This document shows, piece after piece, positions 1 to 10,773 of a stretch of 64,000 bases of DNA. This stretch comes from Sipunculus nudus (lineage: Eukaryota > Annelida > Sipuncula > Golfingiida > Sipunculidae). Position 1 is the first letter of the stretch. Each line of letters starts with the position of its first letter. The DNA lies in contig CM049310.1 of the NCBI GenBank assembly GCA_026874595.1, forward strand, positions 86,715,056 to 86,779,055. The letters run 5' to 3'. The position numbers and the translations under genes were made by a program. The notes under the pieces are model-generated. The model was not told the origin of the DNA, made no database searches, and saw only the letters and a list, made by a program, of their open reading frames with translations.

Positions 1-650
1 ATACGTATAATGGCATGCATGCTGTGATTGCATACCCTAACAAATTAGGCCACAGTGACCTACCTTTGATTAGGTTTCCATGGAAACTATGTAAATATCA
101 CCTGGGGAACTTATTAACTGTGTAAAATCATAAGTTGGCCGCTGAAACAAACTTGTTGACTTGACCATAACATGAGGCATATCATCACTGATCATTCCAT
201 TCCCACCAGGCGGTCCGGGTTGCTATCACTGATCACTCTCTATAAGCATGTCAGGATTGAATTGACTCATGGCGACCATAACTACATATCTATGAGCATT
301 TGTATTCACTGGATGGGTAGTAATTATGTTGTAGAACAGGCTCGCCCACCACTCCAGCACTTACAGTCTTCAGGACACGGTGATCATGAGTTGTTATTGC
401 ACCCTGCAACGTGACTTATAAGCTTTCACCTTTGACCCCAAACAAACTCGTGAACAAGCATTTGTTATTCTGGTCGTCACCAGATGTCGCTAGCGAACTC
501 TTTTTTTTTCAGATTCAATCTTGCAGGAGTTGGCCACACACGTTGCCTTTTACAATTAGTTACAAACAAAAAAAATAATAATAATGAGCGAGACATATTT
601 TGAAGTAATCTGGAAATTACACTTTTTCGGAATTTTCTTCTTCTTCTTCT
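1..650. other. No recognisable gene
   Basis: AT-rich sequence with short open frames that show no domain, codon bias or splice context. I see nothing identifiable here apart from the pyrimidine-rich lead-in (CTT runs near 630-650) to the trinucleotide repeat that follows. Confidence 0.5.
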
Positions 651-660
651 TATGCTTGTT

Positions 661-673
661 ATTATTATTATAA

Positions 674-739
<66 letters not shown>

Positions 740-772
740 GTTATTGTTATTATTATTATTATTATTATTATT
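661..772. repeat. (ATT)n microsatellite
   Basis: About 110 bases of nearly perfect ATT/TTA repeats with a few interruptions (TATAAATT near 670, TAGTTATTGTT near 738). Apparent reading frames of poly-Tyr on one strand and poly-Ile on the other are translations of the repeat, not genes. Confidence 0.98.
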
Positions 773-849
773 CGGAGGAAATATGCAATAACCCGTCCAC
801 GTTTATCAGTAAAGTTTGGCGCATAACTGTACCGTGCCGGTAAGGCCAA

Positions 850-2815
850 ATATGAAGCTAGAGAATGACGTAGTTTTCGCACACAAAATGAATGGGTGGA
901 AAGGGGAAAATTATAGGTGGCGCCACTACAGCATTTAATGTTCGTCAGAGTAAATTAGCACTCAAGGTACCGTTACATGGAGAATACAGGGGTGTACGAT
1001 CAATTTCTTTATCAGGTGTGTGTATTTGTGTGTGTTGGGGGGGTAGAAAAAAGAGATCTGAGACCATGGTCCACCAGAGAAGCAGAACGTGGAGATTTGT
1101 GTTTTGGGGGGCGCTCAGATTAGGGTGGGCGAGTGAACAAGTGTAAAGAAAGACGGAAGGGGGGGGGGGGGTAGCCGCCGACAGCGACGCAACAGGTTTC
1201 AGGTTTCTGTTGCGTCGCCGGCCCACCAAAGGGCTAACTGGGGTTATAGCACGATACGATCTGTTACTCTTAGAAAGGAAATTGAATAAAAATATTTACT
1301 ATGGTTTTAATAAACCAATGTTCACATAATGTTGTATGTCGAAAGGCCTGTAATAAAAATAACCATTCTGGAAAGCATGAAACACCTGTAACATCAACAA
1401 CTGATATTATTTGTCCAGAGAGAATTGAAGCATTAACAGCCCCCGGTAGACATCTTGCATTTGGTGAAAGTCCTGTATAAGGCTTTAGGCCTGTGTACTA
1501 TTATGTTCATATTTTAACTTCTTGGGTGCAGAATAGGGCTGAGAACAGAACAGTTATGTTTTCAAGTGGTCAAATATACAGGACACATAGATGTACTGAA
1601 CATTAACCAATGGATATATGTTAAATCTCACAGTTGTGTATTGAGTGTTATAATCACAGTTAACTGCAGGTGCACTCTATGGACACCACAATGCGTCAGT
1701 CACTGAAAATAAAGCAATTGAGGAGTTCTTTCTTATGGGCTAAAGGAGGGGGGAAGACGAACAACCGTATGTTATAAACAAATATATATTAAGACTAGGA
1801 TGATATAGAATAATACTGAAAATTTGCTTTACATAATTTAATTAGATTGTATTGAATTATAAGTGTAGTTTGAAAGCACAGCTTCAATTAAAAGTCTGCC
1901 ATAATGTCATATGCATATACAGTCTTCTGATAGGATAAAACAATTGTTATTTGTTCTAGGTATTAGGGAGCATAATATTATTGTCACACCACCCCACCCC
2001 TGTCCTACCAGGCTACCAAAGAAATAACTAACGGCTATAATACTCAAAACTAACAAGTAAAAATGTGCAAAATTTAAAAAAAAAAATGGATAAAATGCGG
2101 GTATTGTCACCAATCTTGTGCAGAGTTTGAAGTTCATCAAAATCAATGAGTATTGGTTCTATAAAAATCCGTCCTGCCATTCCCTAGTGACCTGGCCCTT
2201 TGTGTGTACATTTACTAACAAGTCTCTCAAATCATGAGGTGATGAGTTCTGTGTGTTCAAACACTTACGCTAAGAATACAGGTCACAGTGACCCAGTTTC
2301 AACCACTGCAGAAAATTTTCCGCTCTGGTCGATTGCACTTTTTTTTTAAATCTGTCAAACTACGGATTACTACAAGAACTTTACCGAATCCTTTTAAAAA
2401 TCACATATGAAGAAAGGTTCATGTACCATTTATCCATAAAGTTTAATGGAAATTAGCCCACAACAGTTTAAGGAAAACGTGCATCGAAGATAAATAAGCA
2501 TTATTGACAAACACGGAAAGAGACACAATCGCTTGTAGCTTCTTTGGTGCAGTTAACCCAGAAAGCACTCAGAGATAGCATACCTCCGCCAACATTAATG
2601 TATTAATCCAAGCGAGAGAAATGTGTGTCACGAATACAAACGTAATGGTTGCATGACAGGTCAGCTCTGTCCGCTTCAACAAAGGCGGGTACAAACACCT
2701 GTCCACATAGTGGAAACTGTCACTGGATAGGATATTTACCTTTAAATTGTCTAAAGCACTAGTCAATGATCACGGTCTGGATTGCCTTGCCTTGCAATAA
2801 AGTAAAGAATCGTCT
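850..2815. other. Intergenic, no recognisable gene
   Basis: The sequence contains an isolated GGTGGCGCCAC core near 917, a G11 run near 1160-1171 and a strong hairpin at 1177-1222 (listed separately). The rest is AT-rich and without recognisable coding content. A proline- and histidine-rich minus-strand frame near 945-1229 has no domain and overlaps the hairpin, so I do not call it a gene. Confidence 0.45.
1177..1222. other. Long perfect hairpin
   Basis: GCGACGCAACAG at 1184-1195 is followed after 11 bases by its exact reverse complement CTGTTGCGTCGC at 1207-1218. The stem extends outward through GCCG/CGGC with a three-base bulge. It is GC-rich in an AT-rich setting. It could be the foldback end of a degraded transposon or a structured RNA element; nothing else identifies it. 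Confidence 0.75.
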
Positions 2816-2819
2816 GAAT

Positions 2820-3985
2820 AACTAGAATATGGGCAGTCGACAAGCTGCTACAGGCATCCGCCGAATCACATGGATAAAGAGGGCTATGACAGCCCTTGAA
2901 ATCTGTGGCATCAGAGATGCCCAAGTATTATAAAAAAGAACGGATGGACGGAACTATAAAAAAATATTGTAGGTAGCGCCAGCAGTCTTGTGTACAAAAT
3001 CATGCCACACTAGATCTATGGGTATGCAACACTTCATGCCGATATGTCAAATCACTCCTGAGATAAATGTATAAATATATTTTGCAAATACATGATTGTA
3101 GATGGCGCCACCTGTTTTGTGTATGAGAAAGCTATCAAAGTGGATGGACATGCAACATTTCTGGCCGTTTCATCGAACAACATTTGAGATATGTGTGATT
3201 CTCACCAAAAGCAGACCTACAGATGGACGGTAGGGGGATACATGATACCACTCCTGAGAAAATACTTGAATGTACATGTATTCCACAAATACATGATTGT
3301 AGGTGGCAACACCGATTATATATACCAGAAATCTACACAAGATGGATCTTATATTCACCCAGATCAGATGCACATATGGACATCAGGCGAAAACGATTGC
3401 AGGTGGCACAATCAGTCTTCTCTTCACGATAAAGCTATCAAATATCTGTGGACATGCACTATTTCAGGTTGATACATTGATCCACTCCTGATATAAATTC
3501 AAGAATGTATTCTACAAATATGTGATCGTAGGTGGCGACACTTGTCTCAGTACGAGAAAGCTATCCAAGATGGATTAACAAGCAAAATGAATTTCAGGCC
3601 GATAAGGTAAACCACTCATATGAAACGGGCATCAGTGTATTCTACGAAAATGGGACGATATGTGGCGCAACCTATCTGGTCTACGGAAAACTATCCAAGA
3701 CGAATAAACGTGCACAATTTCAGGTTGATACATCCATCCACTCTTGAGATATATGCAATTCTTTTCTCCCAGCACAGATATATGGATGGACGCTACGCTA
3801 AAACTATTGTAGGTGGCGCCTCCACTCTTGTGTATGGTTTTAGGGTATCAAAGATCTATGGACATACACAATTCAGCCCAAAACATTGAACTTATCTTAA
3901 GATATGGGCTATAAATAGTATTATCACTCAAAAAGACATACAGCTGGACACTATGCGAAAATGATTGCGTATGGCGTCAGTGAGG
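2820..3985 (-). mobile_element. Helitron-like element with ~142-bp tandem units (family A')
   Basis: About eight degenerate units each carry a variant of GATTGTAGGTGGCGCCACC (near 2971, 3099, 3298, 3400, 3527, 3657, 3808 and 3966). In between come recurring phrases such as 'aagctatcaaagtggatggacatgcaacattt'-like segments. The left border, ACTAGAATATGGGCAGTCGAC, recurs at 53372. Read on the minus strand it becomes GTCGACTGCCCATATTCTAG followed by T, which fits a Helitron 3' end (CTRR before a host T). The same internal unit occurs in opposite orientation at 46.3-47.2 and 49.5-50.1 kb, but with different ends. There is no transposase, so the element is non-autonomous. Confidence 0.65.
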
Positions 3986-4075
3986 TTTGTTTGGCACTAG
4001 TTGTAACATAGGGGGGGGAGAGGAATAATAAATTGACATGGTTTAACAAATCTATAACTTCTCGCAACGTCCTGG

Positions 4076-4078
<3 letters not shown>

Positions 4079-4130
<52 letters not shown>

Positions 4131-4235
4131 CAGACAGACAGAGAGACAAAAAGAGAGAGATACTAAGAGAGAGGGAGGAGAGACAGAGAGAGAGGAGAGG
4201 GGAGAGAGACAGAGTGAAGAGGGGAGAGAGAATCA
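4079..4235. repeat. (GA)n microsatellite and purine-rich flank
   Basis: Perfect GA dinucleotides run to about 4129 and continue as an imperfect GAGA/GACAGA purine tract to about 4235. The Arg-Glu and Leu-Ser open frames across it are artefacts of the repeat. Confidence 0.97.
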
Positions 4236-4845
4236 GAATCAATTTACAATGATAAACTTTATATTTACTGAAAATAAGCGGTTCTCTCTTTAAATAGTAC
4301 ATCAGTTGCGGTCATTTATGCCGAACAACTATGGACAGTTATTTATAATATGATCATATAAAAGTCAACAATATACTTGGATCTAAACTAAACCCAATAG
4401 AAGATTTCTAGCTATTTGGTGTATATGTGCTGAAGCTGTTCCAAACTGTCTAATTGCTTACCTATGTATGTAACTGCGATCATAGCCATTTATAGTATTT
4501 ATATTGCTCTCTCAAATGATTTCATTGTAAATTGTATTTGTAATTGTATTTGTAACTGAATTGTTATTGAAAACTACCACAGACAAGGGTTATGCATTTC
4601 ACCGACTCTACTCATAGTGACATGAACGGACTTACAAACCCCCCCCCCCCCCCCCAATCTTCGACTGTTGTGCATGGTCCCGATCGAATCACGGCAAACT
4701 TTACTAACCCGTGGCAGCATTCTTTTTTAAATATCATGGTTCAGAATTCCGTAAGAGATACGTTTACAGGTATACAGTAAATGATAAACATATGATCGAG
4801 TTAATTTTGTCTCTAAAGAGCGGGCTAAATGTAACTCGTGATCAT
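4236..4845. other. Intergenic, no recognisable gene
   Basis: AT-rich sequence containing a C17 run near 4640-4656. No coding or mobile-element signature was recognised. Confidence 0.45.
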
Positions 4846-4849
4846 GACT

Positions 4850-5280
4850 GAGCTGAGCTGATCCAAATGGTGGTGGGAGTGGCGCCATCTAGTATCTCCG
4901 GACAATATGAAGACAGCCTGAACAGGAAAGCTTATGATTCAGCGAGCCGTGGCGGTGACATAAATATTTCGAGCCAGCTGGCACGCACCAGCAAGCATAC
5001 TGACATGTACGGGTACTCCAGACAGGGCGGAACGTGCAGTACACAGTGAATTTTGTGGTACACAGAACAAACGATCGAAATTAGCTGATAACACTTTCTG
5101 GCACTGCGACAGTCATGCAGACAAGAGCCCCACCCAGTGCAGACTTCGGGCAGTTGAGTCGATAAAGCATTGCATTTTCTTGCTGGTTACTCGGCCGCTA
5201 ATTCAGTAAATGGTCTGTGAACTGAGAACTGAGGCCGTCAGCAGTCGGTTAATTAGTGCACGTCAGACAAGCGTTTATTT
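4850..5280 (+). promoter_or_regulatory. Candidate promoter and 5' UTR of the ankyrin gene
   Basis: CpG dinucleotides and GC content rise clearly here compared with the flanks, immediately upstream of the first coding exon at 5281. An in-frame TAG at 5254-5256 closes the reading frame upstream, so 5281 is a sensible start. No TATA box in a convincing position was seen. The extent is approximate. Confidence 0.45.
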
Positions 5281-8200
5281 ATGTTCGCAAGAGCTTGTGT
5301 GGCGGCGTACAGGTAAGTTGCACTGAATTACTTGAGTATGTTATGAATTAATCAATAACGTGAGCGATCATCACAAACGACTGATGTCATAATTGCTTCT
5401 GTAAATCTAAATGCACCTCGAGGCATGTAAAAATGCACCACGATATTCTTGTAAAAAGAGAGAATACACGTCTTGAGGGTACAGGAGGCTTTCGTGGACA
5501 TAGACTCGGACACACCGCGCGGCTACCCCATTAATTGTCAGCGGTGTTCCCAGCATATCGCCGCGATACATACAGGTAGCATTGACCTTACCAGGTGAAC
5601 TATACGGCCGTTTGCAATGAGATCGGCTGTATAAACATCGCCTTATATTTACTTCCGAGAACGGAGACAGAGCGGAGGTTATGTTATTGCCCATGTCAAT
5701 ATGTGGTTGTTTCTCTGTCTCACAAATGTAACATTTCAGACGAATTTTGTCTTATATTATATCATTTAATCAAAAATATATAAAAGATGGTAAAAAGTAT
5801 TCGAGATGAAAGACTGTTTGTGATGTGGCACTGAAGTAAAACAGAATAGACTACAATGTTTAAAGTAACAATTGGAAGGGCAACCCGTCAATGTCGGCAG
5901 TTTGCCATGCACAAAGACCTTGATTTTATGTTCTGGGCCTATGCACTGATTTATTTCAAAATAGTTGGGCATCTCGAATAATTTGGAAAGAATTTTAGTT
6001 TTTGTAAAAAGGAAATGAAATTTGATCGTTCGTTTTTATGTTTACAGTTCTGTTGAAAATTATGACGTCACACATACATAATTTGCTGATTATTAAAATT
6101 TATCATATCATAACAAAACTTCGCACTTTACTTTTACGTTCGGAAAGTCGCCTTTCCTGGAGTTAAAAACTTATGGATTCACTAGCTTAGGAAGAGATGC
6201 GTGCTTACCGAAAATGACCGGAAGTGACGTATCCTAAAGGATGGCAACGCTACCTAAATGTTGATAATAATAAATAAAGCGAAGTATCCTTGTTAACGGA
6301 CAATCATAGAAAGTACTTGGCTACTTAAACGGTAAATGAGAAATTACCATCTACATTTCGACCTTTTGACCTCTACTGTGACCCTGACCTTTTGCCCTAT
6401 TGACCCAATTGTTTGGATGGCCCGTTAGGTTTTTGAAACTGGGTCAAAGTAATTGGACCATATAGTAAAGTTCATCCTGGGTAAGCATTAATAAAATCGG
6501 ATAAAACGTGGCAGAATAGTAATAATAGGAACAACAACCTCAACAAGAAAACAAATATCTCTACCTATCCAGATGCTGGTGACAGCGTCATTGGTCATAA
6601 AGTGAAAATTCAACATATAATATTCAACATATGATAATATATTGTATAAAATATATATATATACCGGTAAATTTATATTGATCAGTATATAATGAGCATA
6701 CCAGATAGCCCATACATAGAGCGATGCATATAGGCCTATAATTCACTAAACAAAAGTGTGCAGGTGTCAGTGCATCATATGTTCGGAATCTATGGCTTGC
6801 ATCTTTTAAATCATCCGCAAATGCATGTATCCATTTTTCATGAGAGATTTATTATTGACCGTATCATCTGCAGAACATGATCTACTTTTTACGTATCCAC
6901 AGACTGAAGGTCGTTTCTGAAATTTGCACGTGCATATATTGGGTCATAGTAAAAGGCCTATTTAAATTGTGATCATCCATTTACTTGTGTAACCCCGGCA
7001 CTGAATCGGCCCATATTTGGTAAAATTCGGACACAAAATGTATTTCTCAAGAAGCCGTGGATGCATGGATTGTCCTGAAATTTGATATGTGCGAAGACCT
7101 CGGTTACCATTACTTGGACCCAAGACTAGAGGTGGCACATACAATAATTTTATACCTTCCCTTCCACAACCATCTAAAAATGAGCTATATCAATAAAACC
7201 TTTTAGACTGGTTTCTCTGAACTACAGAATGCGCTTAGATGTGAACCGAATGTCTGAGTCCCAATTTTGGAAAGCCTTATTTAACAGGCCTAAAACTATC
7301 CTATGTAGCATGTCAATATATGGGTATGCGTCTGAAAAAGTTTGCCAGTTCAAAAACAGTGCTGCCACTCCATCCTTTCTTTAAACTTAAAAAGTATAAC
7401 AAACTTTATTTAGACTAGACTTCTTTTTTTTTTTTTACTTTTTTTCAGACCTTTTCAGGGCTAAATATCTTTTTATACTTTTTTTTACTAAAATCATAAA
7501 CTCCAGGTGGTAATTATAGGCTGTTTACCTGAATTGAGTGCAGTAGACATGCTTTGTCAATTTTTCCATGATAATGGCATTTTATTAGCAATGACTTTTT
7601 CCGCGATCTCGCCAGTATTTTACAAAATCACTGGATATATGAAATACTGGAATGAATATATACTTTCATATCTTAAGTTAGTTAAGAAGTATCGCATGCT
7701 GTAAATTGCAAAAAATGCACAATTTAGCATTATTTTTCACTTTTTCATCCTTTTTAGGACTATTTTATACGTTTTTATTGTAAGATTTATACGTTTTTCC
7801 ATTAAATCCGGGGTGGCCGCACTGGAAAAGGGTAGAAGTCTTCAGGGATACATCTCCCATTGAATACAGTTCTGGTTATAACATATGTAATATAAATTTA
7901 ATGTAATTAACTTTCTAACATTTTTTTTTCTAATTGTTTCAGAGTATCACTGATGTCAAACAAAGAGGACCCAGCTGTTACATTACAGCGATTTATTGAG
8001 GAAGACAATGACTCTGGTGTCCGGTCATTTCTCGCCACGCTGGGTCCTCGGGCCGCCGATGTCTGCAGCAAAGACGTACCGCGAATGGGTACAGCACTCC
8101 ACCTGGCGGCTAAATTTGGAAGCGTCCCCGTAATAAGCCATCTGCTTGACACGGGGATGTTTGTGGACGTTCGCCAAAATGAAGCTCTTGTGATTACAGG

Positions 8201-9047
8201 AATGACGCCACTACACCTGGCGTCCGGTTATGGTCATTTTGAAGCCGCGAAATTCCTAATTGATAAAGGTGCTGACCCAAACGCAGTTGATTCGGATGGA
8301 CATTCCACATTGTTTATGGCTTGTAAGACTGGTGAAACGCGGTTGGTGGAGCTTCTGCTGACGAGAGGCGCCAACGTGAATACGCGAGACAACAAAGGGC
8401 AGACGGCGCTACTCACCAGCATACTCAGGGCTCCCACAGAAACCTCCATAATGCTGATAGAAAAAGGGGCAGATATTTCAGTTGTTGATCAAGACGGGCA
8501 ATCACCTTTGCATTATGCTACAGAATGGGGTGATTTGGACGTGGTACAGAAACTTATTAAAATGGGTGCAAATGTTAATTTACAGGATCACCAAGGGAAC
8601 ATCCCGCTACATCTCGCGACTGATGAGAAAGTGCGAGACTTTTTGCTTGAGAACGGAGGAGACCCAGACATTCGAAACTTACGCGGGGTTCCGCCAATAG
8701 AGAAAAAGATCGACACAGAATCGGACGAAATACAAAATATAAACCGAGCTCTCAGCAAACATCTTGAAAAAACCAACCACAGACCGATCCGCGTGGACGA
8801 CGCTTCCGCTGCAAAGATCGCAGCAAAATTTGCACCAAAGCCAGGAGATCCAAATATGGCCGACCTGAAGGCATCTTTAATGGGTGAATTGTTGAAAAAA
8901 CAAGGTGGCGGAGAAGAAAGTGATCTGGAATCACATAATACCCAGAATGCTCCACGGTTTGTCCCACGACCGCCCGACATGCACCAAGCAGATTTAAGGA
9001 TATCTCTGATGGGAGAACTACAACGTAAAAATGAACCTAAAGATTGA
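5281..9047 (+). CDS. Ankyrin-repeat protein with duplicated C-terminal motif, two coding exons
   Basis: Predicted as join(5281-5312, 7943-9047), 378 residues. The first exon encodes MFARACVAAY and ends CAG|GTAAGT. The acceptor is a T-run then TTTCAG at 7942, and the join restores the frame (AG+A) into the large exon. A shorter 364-residue form could start at ATG 7953. Numbering from 7953, six ankyrin repeats start near residues 47, 84, 117, 150, 184 and 216, with clear TALHLAA, TPLHLAS and SPLHYAT signatures and NVN/DPN loop ends. Ankyrin repeats are protein-binding scaffolds, so the partner is unknown. The C-terminal third is charged and contains two copies of a ~26-residue motif (291-316 and 334-359) sharing ADL+xSLMGEL. 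There is no signal peptide or membrane segment, so the protein is likely cytosolic or nuclear. I do not recognise an orthologue, so no symbol is given. Confidence 0.88.
5313..7942 (+). other. Intron 1 of the ankyrin gene
   Basis: A 2.6-kb AT-rich intron bounded by CAG|GTAAGT and TTTCAG|A. It holds a reverse-oriented AGGTCA-rich remnant (6358-6440, with GACCTTTTGACC and TGACCCTGACCTTTT) related to the arrays further downstream. Near 6640 there is a short TA-rich tract. No gene is recognisable inside. Confidence 0.6.
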
Positions 9048-9194
9048 GCTAAAAAGTTTTAATCACACCAGCGCAATTTAAGGCTTTTGCAGTCTGTTCC
9101 TTCTCTCGAGGGGTGGCCATTGAAATATGATTAATACTCTACACTCTTATAACGCAGCGGTTACACATTGCGATCGTTTTACATCTTCTTCGCT

Positions 9195-10115
9195 TTAAAA
9201 ACTGCTTCGTATGGCAATATTTCCGGGTTTCACCACCAGAGCTGGCACATGACAAAGAGTTGCAATTAGACCAATGAGAGAGTGTTATCGCATGGTGTAT
9301 CTAAAGGCCAAAACACACTGGCGCGGGCGGCACGCGTGCGTCACGCGGGCGGCAAAGCGGCAAAAATCGCTTCCCTATATATGACTTATGACAAAACACA
9401 CTGGCGCGTGCGGCACGCAGGCAGCCACGCGGCGAGTTTCTGCGATCGCTCCCGGAGCGATTTTTGCCGCTTGCCGCGCGTTTGCCGCGTGGGGGATTTC
9501 CGATACTGACGTCACATTATAAGAAAAATAGGGGTTTCCTAGTCACGTGTTACCAACAATGTCGTCACATCGACACCTGGGGAAGTTGTTTACTGTTCCG
9601 ATTGACAGATTAATTATTGAGTTCCAAAAGAGACCTTCCTTATATAACTGCGAGGACCCTTCCTACCGCGACGTAGGGAAGGCAGTGAATATATGAAACG
9701 CCATTGGTACAGAATTAGGTATGTCTGGTTACCTAAGTATATAACCTGTGTACTCCGTCTGCCGTGCAGCAAACCGGTCCCAAAAGCAGCATGCGGACAG
9801 CAATATATTTAATGTCAATGTTTATATATATAATGTTAATTGTTTATTTGTACGTGTCATTTACTGTTAATGCAATTTACTCTTTGGAACATATGACCTT
9901 CACCGAGGTCTTCCACTCGAACTGGAATTGCCGCTTGCCGCCCGCGTCAGTGTGTTTTATATCTGCCGCGTACCTGCCGCGTGACCGCTTGCCGCCCGCG
10001 TGCCGCCCTCGCTAGTGTGTTTTGGCCTTAACTTTTTTAACACGCGACACCCCGCACTCGTTGGTCGATTTCTTGGCCGTGAGAGAAAACTGGCTAAAAC
10101 AAAGCAGCGGTTTAA
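9195..10115. mobile_element. Foldback MITE copy, split by a Harbinger-like insertion
   Basis: The left part (9195-9301) reads GGTTTCACCACCAGAGCTGGCACATGAC, with AGACCAATGAGAG downstream, and matches the left arm of the foldback element at 18919-19297. The right part (10032-10115) contains AACACGCGACACC, CACTCGTTGGTC and AAAGCAGCGGTTTAA, matching the opposite arm. The two halves are separated exactly by the TAA-flanked element 9305-10028, so the foldback element is the older insertion. Divergence from the second copy is substantial. Confidence 0.6.
9305..10028. mobile_element. PIF/Harbinger-type non-autonomous element (MITE)
   Basis: The ends are inverted: AGGCCAAAACACACT at 9305 and its exact complement at 10014-10028. 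The match continues for ~32 bases with two mismatches into GC-rich sequence (GGCGGCACGCG). The element is flanked on both sides by TAA (9302-9304 and 10029-10031), the three-base TWA duplication typical of PIF/Harbinger. It is 724 bp with no transposase. A second, internal copy of the terminal phrase sits on each side (CAAAACACACTGGCGCG near 9393 and CGCGTCAGTGTGTTTT near 9943), giving a double terminal repeat. It is much more GC-rich at the ends than its surroundings. Confidence 0.85.
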
Positions 10116-10773
10116 GCAAAGGAGATCTGGAACGACTGCAGTGTAGAACTGCTGGGTAAGGGATGTACACTCTCAAATGCTGAAATTTTATCACAAAGGT
10201 TGGCACAATATGAAATGTGAAACTTTAATGACGAGAACCATGATGTAATTCTGCAACCTTATGGATTCCACCGAATTTTTTTACCAATTGTTCTTGCGTC
10301 CCCCATTAGATATTCACCTTATTTAACTGTTATTGTTACTTGTTAACATTAACACAAACATTTACCACTCAAGATATCTTAATTACATATATATTTATTT
10401 AATGTGTATGAGAACGTTCTCCCCGACCATGTAACCTCGATGGAATTCCGTAAATTTTGAAAATATATGTCATTTTCTCAGATATGGAATTTATTTAATA
10501 ACTCAGTTTCGAAGATCCACGTTTTAAATGGATCTTGTTAATTAGCCCTGTGCCTGATTTGCTCATTGCCGCGTACTTTTTGGAAATTATCTTCCATGCA
10601 ATTGGTTGAAATGTCAAAGACATCGATGGGTTTCCCGATGGTAGACTGTAAAATAGATTATAAAAAGAGTTTTATTAAATGTATTTGTAACTGTATGCAC
10701 ATATTCGCACCCGTTTTCTATGCTTAAATTTAATTTTGTGTCCCTACGAACTGCCTAATTTTGGTCAAATAAA

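Larger units (their letters stand above)
9048..10773 (+). other. Putative 3' UTR of the ankyrin gene with AATAAA signal
   Basis: After the stop at 9047, the first well-placed AATAAA is at 10768-10773. A polyadenylation site shortly after would give a ~1.7-kb 3' UTR. If so, the UTR contains the nested MITE-like elements at 9195-10115. Polyadenylation further upstream cannot be excluded by sequence alone. Confidence 0.4.

Noticed and set aside
556-882. Open frames of poly-Ile and poly-Tyr
   Set aside because: Direct translation of the ATT microsatellite.
4033-4293. 86-codon Arg/Glu-rich frame
   Set aside because: Produced by the GA repeat and purine tract; no domain.
10030-10206. Minus-strand frame near the MITE end
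   Set aside because: Overlaps the foldback element arm; no domain.
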